Below are positions 21,977-34,085 of a stretch of 64,000 nt of DNA, in pieces. This stretch comes from Isoperla grammatica (taxonomy: Eukaryota; Arthropoda; Insecta; Plecoptera; Perlodidae): positions 1 through 64,000 of the forward strand of contig CAMDTW010000436.1 in the NCBI GenBank assembly GCA_945910005.1. The letters run 5' to 3'. Both the position numbers and the translations under genes were made by a program. The notes beneath the pieces are model-generated. The model saw only the letters and a list, made by a program, of their open reading frames with translations, made no database searches and had not been told where the DNA came from. How positions within the stretch are numbered: the stretch's first letter is position 1; each line of letters starts with the position of its first letter.

Positions 21977-23045
21977 AGGGCACTAGCAACACCAAAAGAA
22001 AACAATGAAACAAATTAATTGAATCGATGGACAAACAACAAGCTTAAAAAATAATTTCTTCTGATTTTGGAAAACAATATAAAAAACAAACAAATGCGCA
22101 TACAAAACTTTCACTTAGTCGTTGTCCATTAAAAGTTTTAAATGGCGAGCAGTTACTATTGCTACACTTGTTTTTATAGTCCTCCCAACGAATCTATTCT
22201 CATGCTTTCATCACAGGCCATGTCCAGAATGGCAACTTAACTTGTCATTCCTCCGTGTGCTTGATGGAAGATTGCGTCGGATTGTCTCAGTTCGTGAGTT
22301 GGCCAACTTGTCCGACGTAGATAAATGGTAATTCTCTCATTTGTGTAGGTTGCTATTAATAATATTACACGACGAATATTTTTAGAAATTAAATACAAAT
22401 ATAAGTTTGTAGTAACAAAACCAATAAATCCTGTGTGGAGAGAAGTGATAATTGAAAATAGATCACGGGAACCCAGCCATTCACAGCTTTCGATACCAAG
22501 AAATGGCGGAAACGCCGATATTTAAACAACTTATTTCATAAAACTAAAGTAGGACGGACTATACCTTTACAGTTTAGACCTACCTCTAGAACACAGTGGA
22601 ATATTAGAATAAATACTTGCTGCGAGTAGTTACTTTATGGATCTACTTAGTAAAGTGTGAATTTTGATACATTTTGACAGGCTTTCAATAAAAACAAAAG
22701 ACTGCCAATGTTGCTCACAGCTTGCTGGATTTTGATAGTTCCTGTGAACTTTTTTGAATTCTCCAACTCTCATTGGCTACACAACAAGGTCTACTTGATC
22801 TCCGCCAGGAAAGTTACGTGATTGCAGTGCAGGAGCTGCTAATTTCGTCGAGCGCCATCTTAGTATTCGGCAATAGTGCGCGCATGAACACAGGCAGTAA
22901 ACCGTCCGCGGAAGTTTATTTTGAGGCCTCAGGGGTTATGACGAAAGCATGAGAATAGATTCGTTGGGAGGACTATATTTGTATGGTTAAAATTTTATTA
23001 TTTTTACAGCTGATTGTTTGTCCATCAGCTCAATCAGGCACAGAA
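21977..23045. mobile_element. MITE of the 42.3-50.6 kb family, split by another element
   Basis: The left part (21,977-22,174) starts AGGGCACTAGCAACACC after an AT dinucleotide. It continues after 22,978 with the matching right part (TTTTATTATTTTTACAGCTG, TTGTCCATCAG) up to about 23,035, where the terminal 40 bp are missing. An 800-bp TIR element sits between. Confidence 0.85.
22177..22975. mobile_element. TIR element nested in the MITE
   Basis: TAGTCCTCCCAACGAATCTA at the left is mirrored by the complement at the right. The inverted repeat extends through TATTCTCATGCTTTC, about 38 bp, and flanking TA dinucleotides duplicate the target TA of the host MITE. The terminal CCCAACGAA...TATTC motif also occurs in the 36.5-40.1 kb element. 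No transposase seen. Confidence 0.8.
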
Positions 23046-23056
23046 GTCTACGATAG

Positions 23057-23398
<342 letters not shown>

Positions 23399-23399
23399 G

Positions 23400-23830
23400 C
23401 GCGCGCTACGTCTTGCAACACTGTGTCGCCGTCGTGCGCGCTACGTCTGGCAACACTGGAATCTTATACTCGTCACTTTCAACGGCGTACCTTACATCTT
23501 GCAACATTGCGTCGTCTTCTGCGCGCGTCTGACAACACTGGAATCTTAGCGTACCTTACATCTTGCAACACTGCGTCGTCTTCTGCGCGCGTCTGGCAAC
23601 ACTGGAATCTTAGCGTATCTTACATCTTGCAACATTGCGTCGCCTTCAGCGTGTCTTGCAACACTGTACACTGTACTAATCTTACTTGTCACTTCATAGG
23701 TATACCATACATCTTGCAACATTGTGTCGCCTTCAGCGTGCGTCATGCAACACTGTACACTGTACTAATCTTACTTGTCACTTCATAGGTATACCATACA
23801 TCTTGCAACATTGCCTCGCCCTTGTTTATC
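23400..23830 (+). repeat. imperfect tandem repeats in the ATP5MC 3' UTR
   Basis: Immediately after the stop codon, a roughly 40-70 bp motif recurs at least ten times around TCTTGCAACA(C/T)TG and TCTGGCAACACTGGAATCTT. Since the first likely poly(A) signal is at 24,122, the array should be transcribed in the 3' UTR. Confidence 0.7.
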
Positions 23831-24121
23831 CTCCATCTTATATCAATGTCGCCTTCATACATGGATCCTTCAACTTGCGACAAGAAATTTCTCTAAGGCA
23901 GCTCTACAATCATATTCACCACTTTTATAGGTATACCAATGTGCCCCACACGTTTGTGGATGTTTGTTTTATCGGAAAACTTGGCAACCTTGCATCTTCG
24001 ACGCCATACAGGTATATGTTGCAACCCTGTGCAAATTGTGTGCAAATGTTCAGGACAGTATTTGATGGGCATCTTCCAAACACTGTGGCATAAGTTAGTG
24101 GATACTTTAGATATTGTTTTA

Positions 24122-24127
24122 AATAAA
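24122..24127 (+). terminator. candidate poly(A) signal for ATP5MC
   Basis: AATAAA 724 bp after the stop codon, in AT-rich DNA. A second candidate, ATTAAA, is at about 24,235. No transcript evidence is available from sequence alone. Confidence 0.4.
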
Positions 24128-24383
24128 CTATGTACGTATATGAATAACCTAGTTATGTAAATGATTTGTAATGTTTATGTTCATTCCATTCGCTGTGTAA
24201 ATTGCTAATTGGTATCCTGTACGAGTGAGAACTTGATTAAAGATCAGCATCGATCATTTGACGAGATTTGTTGCACTGGGACCTGATTCAAGACAGTTTT
24301 ATCATTGGTTTTATCTTTCTGTGGCTTATCTTTAATATCAGTAGGCCCTGGAACCTCATTGGCTGCTACCACAGTATAAATAA

Positions 24384-24667
24384 TGTATTCACGTATTGCG
24401 CATGGTGGCCACATTCGAGGCCACAATAGCATGTGATTGGTACCAGTAGTTCATTGTTACTACGTTTCAGCTGGCGTTTGATCGTTTACAAAAGCATACA
24501 ATAATCATTTTCGTACACTTTACCGGGGGATATACGTGTTCAAACTTGTCATATTTCCCCGTAAACAATATTATTCGTTTTCTATTGACAGCTAAATGAA
24601 ACTTGAAAAAGTACTATAGGTGGCCTCCAATATGGCCGATGTGACGTAACGTGAATACTGCCTATAG
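24384..24667. mobile_element. MITE (GTATTCACGT family), copy 1
   Basis: GTATTCACGTATTGCGCATG at the left, and CCTCCAATATGGCC through ACGTGAATAC at the right, are inverted. The copy at 39,313-39,680 is in the opposite orientation. The element is flanked by a direct duplication of about 44 bp (24,346-24,389 and 24,669-24,712: CCCTGGAACCTCATTGGCTG...). That is too long for an ordinary target duplication. Confidence 0.75.
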
Positions 24668-24799
24668 ACCCTGGAACCTCATTGGCTGCTACCAGAGTAT
24701 AAAGAATGTATCCAGGCGTATTGAAAGGCTTGGGCACGGCTGCTTCCCTGAGACACTAGCGCGCGTAGTGGTAAAATACTTGTAAGACCGTTGAGTGAT

Positions 24800-25455
24800 G
24801 AGTAATATAGGGTAGAGTCGCAACGCAATCGGCAGTTTGTCTACCGCCTTTTACTGCCCAACATACTTGAGTCGGGTAGTAGGAGTTCGCCAAGCGACGC
24901 GATGACGGAGCCTGATTGGTCGGCTACTTTGCCGAAGATATGCGAAGCCAGCCGAAAGCAACTTCGTCGCTTCGCTTGGCAAACTCCTACTACTCGACTA
25001 AAGCAAGGTCCTCTTGATCTCCGCCTATAGCGGAGGCTCGTCGAACTCCCAAGTTAGGTCGTCGCAGTCCGTTCCACAATGTTAAAAATCACATGTTATT
25101 CAAATGGGAGAAATGTGGAAGAAAACAAATGAAGTGATCTGTCAAATAGAATTACCTCCTAAAAAGGAAATATCATCATATTTTATAATCTATAATCATT
25201 GTATTCTATCAAAATGTCTCTTATAGGTGTTTCAAGTATTGTATTACATGATCTACAATGGATATTTAATTATTATAACAGTTTTTTTAGTGGGATACAA
25301 AATGGCGATTTTGGTTCCCTTGCGACGACCTAACTTGGGAGTTCGACGAGCATCCGCTAGGCGGAGATCAAGAGGACCTTGGACTAAAGTATGTTGGGCA
25401 GTAATAGGCGGTAGACAAACTGCCGATTGCGTTGCGACTCTACTCTTTATTACTC
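24800..25455. mobile_element. MITE (GAGTAATAT family), copy 2, interrupted
   Basis: The left part 24,800-25,003 and right part 25,382-25,455 reconstruct the 12,799 element. An inserted 378-bp element lies between. Confidence 0.85.
25004..25381. mobile_element. TIR element with perfect 8-bp target duplication
   Basis: The ends CAAGGTCCTCTTGATCTCCG and their complement enclose 378 bp. GACTAAAG occurs at 24,996-25,003 and again at 25,382-25,389, a clean 8-bp duplication of the host MITE. That is the hallmark of hAT-type insertion, though the termini are not the hAT consensus I know. A copy at 60,595-60,732 is truncated by the LINE. Confidence 0.9.
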
Positions 25456-25885
25456 ACTCAACGGTAGGGCCTACCTTTTTCATCATAAAAATATGTAGTA
25501 GTACTACTTTACCGACTCCTCACCTACCTCTATGCTAGGACCACAGCCCCTGGCATAGAAACTACGTGCGCACGTGTTTGCTGGAAGAAAATTAGTCGAG
25601 ATTCACTACTAGATTCATTTCTTGTATAGTGGTTGTAGGTATGACCAATATTATAAAGCTCGAAGACAGAACTTTTGTGAATCCGCCTCCTTGTATGTTA
25701 TTTAATATGATGTTCCCACAATACTATGATGATTCCCCAGGGTTTCAAGTTGAAAACGGTAATTGAAGTATTTTGTACGAGTTCTTGACTTATTTCAGAT
25801 TCTGTGGACATTTTGTTGGCAAGTATTTTTTCGTTGAGCCAAATAGGGGTGCAGAACCGGCCTGCCAAGCTCGGCACCTCATCTT
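25456..25885. other. no gene seen
   Basis: No recognised element or ORF with domain content. Confidence 0.4.
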
Positions 25886-26462
25886 CATACTCCTCTTCCC
25901 ACGACACCAGTTCTCTCATCATCTCCCCCTCTCCTCAACCACTGCCCACTCCTTATCTTCATTCTCCTCTTCCCACGACACCATCTCTCCTACCACCTCC
26001 CCCTCTCCTCAACCACTGCCCACTCCTTATCTTCATTCTCCTCTTCCCACGACACCATCTCTCCTACCACCTCCCCCTCTCCTCAACCACTGCCCACTCC
26101 TTATCTTCATTCTCCTCTTCCCACGACACCATCTCTCCTACCACCTCCCCCTCTCTTCAACCACTGCCCACTCCTTATCTTCATTCTCCTCTTCCCACGA
26201 CACCATCTCTCCTACCACCTCCCCCTCTCCTCAACCACTGCCCACTCCTTATCTTCATTCTCCTCTTCCCACGACACCATCTCTCCTACCACCTCCCCCT
26301 CTCCTCAACCACTGCCCACTCCTTATCTTCATTCTCCTCTTCCCACGACACCATCTCTCCTACCACCTCCCCCTCTCCTCAACCACTGCCCACTCCTTAT
26401 CTTCATTCTCCTCTTCCCACCTCATCTTAATACTCCTCTTCCCACGACACCAGTTCTCCCAC
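25886..26462. repeat. 74-bp CT-rich minisatellite
   Basis: About seven units of 74 bp built on CTCCTCTTCCCACGACACCA and CTCAACCACTGCCCACTCCT. Because 74 is not a multiple of three and no frame has a stop, overlapping ORFs of 242 and 208 aa arise. These are not genes. Confidence 0.95.
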
Positions 26463-26896
26463 CACCTCTCTCTCCTTCACAACTGCGTCCACCTAGTTTA
26501 GCCATCTGTCTCGTGGTCTTACCACTATTTTTTCATTTTGCTACTCAAAGCTAGTTTTGGGATTCTGTTACCATTCCTTCTTCTCATGTGACCGTACTAT
26601 CGAATCCGCTCCTTTACTAACTTGAATAGGGAAGTCTCATGTATTATTTTTATTATTATTCTATATTAGGATCAACTGGCAAAACACAACCATATTTCAT
26701 TTGTGTAACTAAGAACAAATTTTCATTGATAAAAACGAGGTTAAAGTTTTCCATATAATTTTGGCGGCAAAAACGGGCCATGGCGTCACTACTTGTATGA
26801 TGCAATCAGCCAATCATACACACTATAACTCCTCTTTCCAAATCTTATCAGTGAGAAGCATACGTGAAATCGTGACTTGAAAGAATACATAATAAT

Positions 26897-26921
26897 GTAG
26901 ATATAATAATAATAAATAATA

Positions 26922-26969
<48 letters not shown>

Positions 26970-27005
26970 GTAATAATAATAATAATTAATAATAACAATA
27001 ATAAT
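26897..27005. repeat. (TAA)n microsatellite
   Basis: About 100 bp of AAT repeats with short interruptions. Confidence 0.95.
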
Positions 27006-27366
27006 ATCATAATATCAGACCGCCTTTTGTTTAGTTATTCATTTTCTGAGGATTTGACAACCGCTTGCCAGTTTTGACAACGGCTCGAGTAATAAGTTTC
27101 ATTGTTTGATCTAGGAGGCAGTGGCGAGTTTATTCATAAACAGTGACTTGATACAAGAAACGCATTCCAAAATTCAACGAAAATGCAACCAACTCAACGG
27201 TAAATGACGTCATCGTTGAGTGCAATTGTCGGTGAATATTGGAACACTAGCGATGACCAGGGTTGGCGCGATCATCCATAACCTACAAAATGATATACCA
27301 AAGTATTAGAAATTATTCCTCCCATCATCGCTTCGGTCGTTTCAGCATGTTCTGCGTTTATTTCAG

Positions 27367-27512
27367 ATTCTGAAGACTCCGAAAACTCTGACGACGCATT
27401 AAAACCGAGGCGCAAACGGACTAAAATTAGAAATTATGTTGTAAATGTAGTTGAACACTATGACGACGAAGATTTTAGACGTCATTTTCGTCTTAATAGA
27501 ACGTCTGTCACA
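27367..27512 (+). pseudogene. Harbinger transposase exon fragment
   Basis: After TTTATTTCAG the frame reads an acidic stretch (SEDSENSDDALK), a basic patch (PRRKRTKIRNY) and then HYDDEDFRRHFRLNRTSV. The (D/E)FRRHFRL.R segment is typical of the N-terminal helix region of Harbinger/HARBI1-type proteins. The exon ends ACA before GTAAG in phase 0. No following exon with the DDE residues is present, so it is a remnant. The donor site is split by a MITE (see 27,517). Confidence 0.6.
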
Positions 27513-27516
27513 GTAA

Positions 27517-27662
27517 GGGCCGGTATTTCAATGTCCAGTTAAAGTGTCAAGTAAATTTAATTGTCAGGTAAGCCCAGTTTGGTGTATTTCTATTGGCCGT
27601 TGTCATGGTGAAAACAATTTAACTGTTAGGTAGATTTTAACTGGACATTGAAATACCGGCCC
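27517..27662. mobile_element. 146-bp MITE with TAA target duplication
   Basis: GGGCCGGTATTTCAATGTCC at the left is mirrored at the right, with TAA on both sides (27,514-27,516 and 27,663-27,665), a Harbinger-type 3-bp target. Removing one TAA and the element restores CAG|GTAAGTTATT-like donor context, so it inserted inside a splice donor. Confidence 0.9.
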
Positions 27663-28042
27663 TAAGTTATTTATTTTGCTTCATGCCAGTCGATTGTAGT
27701 GAATTCTTCTGATAGTTAATTAATGCTAGTTTCGTTCTAATTAAAGAAGTTGATGAACAGGATTGGTCCACATTTCGAGCCTGCTTTTCGACGACTCAAG
27801 TTAAACCTTGAACATTCTCTGCTGTTGTTTCTTTTGCAACAGACTGCAGAAGCACTCCATCCATTTTGAAACTGAACTACATTCCCGCCGTATGTCAACG
27901 GGTCATCGAACTATTTCCTAGTTGAGTCTGGTTACTCAACGAAGACTCACCGATGATTTCTGGCACACGACCGGTGATAAATCCGTTGAACATTGGAACG
28001 TGTATGTTGACTTCGTTGAGTAATCGTTGAATTCTGGAATGC

Positions 28043-28889
28043 CTATAAGTAATGAGGTAACAGGCCGTTTAAAAAAAAAGTGCGGGAAACAGAAAATCGA
28101 AATCTTTGAACCCTTGTAGAAATTGAATTAATTACTTTAAACACTTTTAGATTACGGGGTTTATTTTTTTACATGAAAATCTATTTATTTAATATATTTC
28201 AACACATATTGGAGACTCATGAGACTTCCCTATTATAAACTCGAAATAAATATTGTTACCGTTCAATAATTTATTTATTTTATTAAAATTAAAGGCCAGT
28301 GTAGGGCACAATACAACTCGATGATTGATGAATGATAATGTGGAAGGGAGGAGGGGAAGCCTGGTACCTTCACGTAGCCTACTCCTGTCGAAAAGTACCA
28401 AAGGGACCATCGGCTTTCCGTATCATCCGAAAGGACGGTGTAAGTTTGACCAGTCATACAGGTTCCTCCACTGACCTAGACTGCCAAGCAGTTGACGAGA
28501 AGAACGAAGCTTTCGAACCCTCCAATCTGCTCTTACCAACGATAGTGTTCCGTGGAATAGTGGTCACCCACCCCCCTACTGACCTAGCCCTAGGTTGCTT
28601 ACCGTACAATATTGTGCAACCTGGGTTACACAGGAAAGTATTGCGAGTTGTGAGTCAGCGGACAAGCCAAGGGAGAACAGCTTAGTTGTGTAGTGTAAGA
28701 TAAGATAACAGAACATTAATAACTGCCCTGAACAGATCAATATCATTCATTATATGTAAGTCGTGAGTGCTTCAGTGATTGTCTGTCTTTAAGATTAATG
28801 ACTACCACGTTTTGAGTTGCTCTTCGCCCTTTCACGTCGTTGATTCTGTTGAGCTAACAAAACTTGTCGGAATTCAGGGCATGGTTTAC
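28043..28889. other. no gene seen
   Basis: The 117-aa ORF at 28,332-28,685 has no recognisable domain or splice context. Confidence 0.4.
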
Positions 28890-28893
28890 TTAA

Positions 28894-29258
28894 CAGCGAA
28901 GGATACCTCTACGTGAAAAACCGAACAAAATTTTAATTTATGAATTATATCACAAGAATGGGCCTCGGCTGAGAATCAACAGCGCACTTTGGTTTAGTAA
29001 CCTCTACACACTGAATGCTCTAAGTTGTGTCTTACATTGTAATCAGTAAGTTTTTATATATTATTATTAATTTTATTAATAATTATGACATTAATAATCA
29101 AAATAACTACGCTAATGGTTATGATATTTCATTCAGTCTGTAGGGCTTACCAAAACACAGTGCGCTGCTGATTCAGATTTTCGATTAAGAAGCCCATTCT
29201 TGTGATATAATTTAAAAATAAAAATGTTTGGTTTTTCACGTAGAGGTATCTTTCCCTG
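28894..29258. mobile_element. TTAA-target MITE
   Basis: CAGCGAAGGATACCTCTACG and the mirrored CGTAGAGGTATCTTTCCCTG bound a 365-bp foldback. TTAA lies on each side (28,890-28,893 and 29,259-29,262), the target of piggyBac and Kolobok elements. Arms of about 110 bp are similar; no ORF. Confidence 0.88.
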
Positions 29259-29262
29259 TTAA

Positions 29263-30776
29263 GTTTAAAAATAAGTGTAGCTTCGTTCAACCAGAGTTTA
29301 AATCTGTTTGGTGGAACCGGACCTAAACCGTTTTTTGTACATTGAAACTATTTTCAAACATGATAAACTAACTTATATCCACTAAATCAAACTTGTCACT
29401 TCCTTTCAGTACTCCAAAATCAATTTAGGACCCCAAATCCCACGCGAACCGTCTACATTGTAATAAAAAATGTAGCCAGCCACTCTTTCTGAATGCTTTC
29501 AATTTCCTACCCAAAGTTATGTAAATAATTTCCCCAACATTTCCCCGATGTATACAATGTCGCTTAACCACTTTCCCAAGATCGAAATTAGATTTCTGAA
29601 TGGCTCTTGACAAAATTCTACGAGGACCAAAATATTTGTGTTCTACTTGATATTTAATCAGGGTTTCTCTCCGTCTAAATAAACGTGATCGCTTCAAAGT
29701 CGTCAGTCGGTTGAAAGGCAATTATCTCTGACGATGCTTCACTTCGGTCGCAGGAATTCACTGATCCCCGGGATAAGTATTCTCGACAATTAATTAGCTT
29801 TAAATCAAGCGCCATTCCTGCAGGTTTAATTGAAAATTAATGAATAAAGCAACCACGCTAGCAAAAAATAACAGTCAACCGATTTTGTTTTTATCTTGAC
29901 TTTTCTGAATACAAATGGGTAAAATCAATATTTGAGTTAATATAAACGCATCATATTGCGTATTATAACACTCGGCACACATCCAACACTTCTGCCCAAA
30001 TAGATAACTCGAATTTGAAAAATGATGTCAGTGGTTTTTGTTTTGTACTCTAGTGGATTTTTTCTTTCAAACGTTGGCATTCGGTTACTGTATCTTAGCA
30101 TTCGACTATCGATATTCACAAGCATGACTGCATGACACACAGTATGACAGCTAAATCTGACATGTGTGGATGTCGAGTGTGTTTCTGTGAATTATAAGTA
30201 CTATAATGCCTCGTTTTCAATCAAATAGGAACAAGTTTGGTTCTAATCTGTGTACTGAATCTAGGCCTAGTGTTTCTGTTGCTGACATTCATCCAAATAC
30301 TGAACAAACGTGTGCGGAAAATATTCCACCGGCAGATTGGTTCTAGGCCTAACCTCACATCTGAATCATCCGATCTTCCAAGTGCTTCAAAATGAACATT
30401 GAGAGATGATACAAATCATCAAAATAACAACATATGTCAAGGTAATTCGATTATTGATCTATCAATTATTTCTAACTTGATTCAAAACGATATTTACCGC
30501 AACATACAGCGTATTACGAACTACAATGTGTATTTTAATCAAATGATTTTCCCGGGAATACCATGCTAAATCTATATGTATGATATTGTGTAAAATGTTT
30601 CTAAAATTGCACAAAGTCTCATGTCAAGTGTTGGTGACGTGGTTGCCCTTGTTTAGTAGGCCTATGGCAGTTTACAGGGGTGTGTAAAGTAAACTAGGAT
30701 CGTGAAACTACCCGAGTAACTGAGGGTCCAAAAATATTGATTATGCCGGCAGGGCCATAGAGAAATAAAACAGGGG
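29263..30776. other. no gene firmly recognised
   Basis: A 53-codon + ORF at 30,206-30,367 (start MPRFQSNRNKFGSN) resembles the start of a transposon protein but ends at TAG with no identifiable domain. The minus-strand ORF at 29,425-29,721 (98 aa, basic) is also unassigned. Confidence 0.35.
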
Positions 30777-31046
30777 CAGGGCCGTAACTAGGATAGAAAT
30801 CACCCGGGTATGATTGGGACAAGAACAATGGGGGGGGGGGGGGGGCGGAGGCCCCCCAGCCAATGCGGGTCCGGGGCGCGTAGCCCCGGGAAATTTGTCG
30901 ATCCATTCCTTATAGTGTGATTGGAGTGGTTTAACGACTTTAAAGCATGTTTTCAAATAAATTTTAGTGCATTTACAGTGGTATTAGCAATTCAAAATAG
31001 TATATTCCCGATTTTCACCCGGGACAAACCTCTAGTTACGACCCTG
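30777..31046. mobile_element. MITE with CAGGGYCGTAACTAG termini
   Basis: CAGGGCCGTAACTAG at the left is mirrored by CTAGTTACGACCCTG at the right. The interior has a G14 run and CCCGGG motifs. No target duplication was seen, although the ends look hAT-like. Confidence 0.7.
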
Positions 31047-31454
31047 GCAGTTTATAATTATATTTATGTGTTAAACTCTACCGTTTGGACAGACAGTATC
31101 ATGAAAAGAAGCAACAAAATGCTACGAGCTAGGTTGTCTACGAGTACCATATATAACGGTGAATTACGAGACGGTTGTATATCCCCTAGACTTACGGCCG
31201 CCCTATATGCAAATCGCGCACCTTCTAAACAGTGAGCAGAAACATCAAGGGGGGGGGGGGGGTCTAATTTACATGGCCCAGTCTGCAACGGATGTAATCT
31301 TGCGGTTAGAGCACAATACACCAACACAGTAAACTCACAATTATAACACAAGAGAGGTAACGGTATTCCGGACAAGGCGACAAAACGAAATAGTGAACCG
31401 CAGTTGATGTAGCTACGGGTAAAATGACTTCAGTCCCGAATAATTCTTCATCTA

Positions 31455-31837
31455 ACAATTGTGGAACACCCAAATTCGGTCTGTTAAAAATTGTTTTAGA
31501 ATGGTTTTAAATTGTCGCAAAAAAAATAATCAAAATTAGTGTTTTTTCTTAGAAAGGGATCTAATAGAGGGGTAAAATATAGCAAGAAGGAAATATGTGG
31601 CAAACCTTTATTGGGCAACTAGGCAGAGAATGGCATAAGTTCCAACTCTGGGTGTTCGAAAGAAGAAGAAGAAGTATTTTTTATGAATGTTTTTTTATTC
31701 GAATAAATATTTCCGTTTTGCAGATGTCCTTAATAAGGTGTGAAAGGTGTCCAGCAAACGTTGCACAATAAAAAAAGGTAATTAAGAACATTTGAAAAAC
31801 GATAAAGTATTGATTGGAACAAAGATACATTCATAAA
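31455..31837. mobile_element. second copy of the 13,101 element, lacking the nested palindrome
   Basis: Matches 13,110-13,312 and 13,686-13,745 (GGTCTGTTAAAA, ATTTCCGTTTTGCA, GGTGTCCAGCAA, AAAGGTAATTAAG). It provides the empty site for the palindrome. It has its own extra segment at about 31,560-31,676 and is cut at 31,838 by a tRNA-like sequence. Confidence 0.65.
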
Positions 31838-31920
31838 AAGAGTAGATGGCTCGTTGCTCCATCCCTGCTTCCAATGCAGAAGGTCTCGGGTTCAAATCCC
31901 GGTTCAGACAGAAGTTTTTT
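31838..31920 (+). mobile_element. tRNA-derived SINE head
   Basis: A B-box GGTTCAAATCC (31,889-31,899), an A-box-like TGGCTCGTTG upstream, a foldable anticodon arm CTGC-TTCCAAT-GCAG, and a T6 terminator at about 31,915. The 5' strand of an acceptor stem does not pair with TTCAGAC, so it is not a standard tRNA gene. Confidence 0.45.
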
Positions 31921-32566
31921 AACTTCTATTAATAAGTTGACCATATTTTGAATATTGCAAACCGGGACAAACGAACTCCGTGAACAAGCACGGGGTCTGG
32001 TCAGTCGAAAGAGGCGAACACTTATAATTCAAATTTGCGTGCAAAATGCCCAGAAAGCAGCTTTCTAACATGAATTAATAAAACAAAATAAATATCAATA
32101 CGTTATTATTCATATTTATTTTAATTAATACACATTAAGTATTTAAATGAATGTGGGTACATTTTTGTGGTCATGTTATGTCCGGTCGTATTTCGCCAGC
32201 CGCCTGTTGACGGAATAAACTGCTGACTGTGAGTTGAGTGAGTGCGTGACTGTGTGAGTCAGCGTCTGCGAATGCGTCGAGGGCTAGAGCAACTGTAAGC
32301 CCCCCCCCCCCCCCCCCACTGTTACAATCGACTGCGTTGTCTTTATAGACAGATTACCGGAACACCTAATCCCTAAAAATTACAAACCGGTAAAAAATAC
32401 GTATTTTTAATGAGCCTCTCGGGACACCGGTGCAAGTGTTCCGATAACGGTACTGTACCGGTCAAACCGGTACGTCTGGTTACCTTATCTATTAAGGATT
32501 CAGTTCCATTTCTTCTTGTCCTAGGAATAAGTAAACGGTGACTTTGGAGCCGTCTTAGCAACGAAG

Positions 32567-32810
32567 CACTCAATAAATTCAAAGTTGTTCTGAATCGGCC
32601 CTGTTGATTTTGACATTTGTCCGCAGGTGTTCGTTCGCACTGTCCAATCACTGATTCGTGTGTATCATATTTACATTAGATCTTCTATTGGTTATCGCTC
32701 ACTCGTCAACGGTGTTCGGAGCCTACAGGGTTGGTTTAGTCGCTTTAAATTAAAGTCCCCCGCTGAAAATAAGTTTCGTTACTGAGTGGGTAGACTCTAA
32801 ATGCGAATTT
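32567..32810. mobile_element. dispersed repeat with tetranucleotide tail, copy 1
   Basis: Matches, in inverse orientation, 52,377-52,590 (shared TCCGAACACCGT, GAGCGATAACCAAT, GTGATTGGACAGTGCGAAC). Both copies end in CTACCCACTCAGTAAC...AGAGTCTA followed by TTTA/TAAA repeats, as a retroelement with a microsatellite tail would. Confidence 0.6.
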
Positions 32811-33045
<235 letters not shown>

Positions 33046-33789
33046 TAAATTCACCATAATGGCTAGGTGGACGTAAAGGCATTAAATAAAACATGTGCGG
33101 GGTGCATTCTGTAACCAGAAATGTTTCTGCCAAGAAAATTTACGATTTTCAGCTTTAATCTCGAGACTCGATATTACATCCTTTGTTCCCCTTGACAATA
33201 AAAGTAAACACATATTTCTTACAGAGCTGGTTTTCCAACTAAAACACAGAACTGTACCAGTTGGTTATTATTTTCATAATTTTATTTCCCTATTGCGACT
33301 CTTCTTTCAAATCGGTAATCGAGCGATAGCAAAGCAGTACCCGCAGTTATTTGCCACCGTGAATGCCTGCTTATGTTACAACGCTAAGCATTGACCCCCC
33401 CCCCCTCCCCCCCCCCTCCCCCGCCGTCACACTCTCAAAACAAACACAAATGCGAATTTTAAAATTTTAATATAAAAAAACAAAAAAAACTTCAGTCTTC
33501 AGTATGGTAAATATTTTATAACACGATTCTTGTGAGAGAGAGTTTGAGAAGGGTTTTCTTCTACCTCTCTCTCTCTCTCTCTCTTTTTCGTATATGAATT
33601 AGTTAGTGAGGTGAGGTGACTCGCGAGAAACGTCTACGCGGTCAAATATTTACAACAAGAGCTTCGCGTTGTGTTGTGTTGTGTTGTGATGTTAGTCGGC
33701 GGCTTTAGGGTCGTCTGTCGTGCCTGCGCGATCACGAGGCCACGCGATGCGCTGTTTTATGCACAAATACGTTTCAATAGGCTACTAGC

Positions 33790-34085
33790 AAGTAGCAACA
33801 CTAAAAGCACAACAATGAAGCAAATGAATTGAATCGATGGACAAGCAACAAGCTGTCAAAAAAATTTCCTGATTTTGGGAAACGAAACAAAAACCAAACG
33901 AATACACATACAAAACTTTCACTTATTCGTTGTCTATCATTAAAAGTTTTAAATGGTGAGCAGTTACTATTGCTACACATGTTTTTAATTTTATTGTTGC
34001 AATTTTATTGTTTTGACAGCTGATTGTTTGTCCATCAGTTAAATCATTTGTTCCATTGTTGTAGTCCGGATGTGACGTCAGTTGC
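33790..34085. mobile_element. diverged MITE of the 42.3-50.6 kb family
   Basis: Carries GATGGACAAGCAACAAGCTG, GAGCAGTTACTATTGCTACA and TTTGTCCATCAG in the family order. Terminal sequences are partly eroded (CTAGCAAGTAGCAACACT). Confidence 0.75.

Larger units (their letters stand above)
27162..28042. mobile_element. internally deleted Harbinger-like element
   Basis: Terminal GCATTCCAAAATTCAACGA is mirrored by the complement at 28,042. Inside is one exon resembling the N-terminal part of PIF/Harbinger (HARBI1-like) nuclease. The DDE catalytic domain is absent. Confidence 0.65.

Noticed and set aside
25773..26501. 242-aa and 208-aa Ser/Pro/Leu-rich ORFs
   Set aside because: Product of a stop-free 74-bp minisatellite read in overlapping frames; no start context or domain.
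28332..28685. 117-aa + ORF
   Set aside because: No recognisable domain, no splice signals, and composition typical of random open sequence.
31838..31915. tRNA gene with CCA anticodon
   Set aside because: B box and anticodon arm are present, but the acceptor stem does not pair and the 5' end is missing; better explained as a SINE head.
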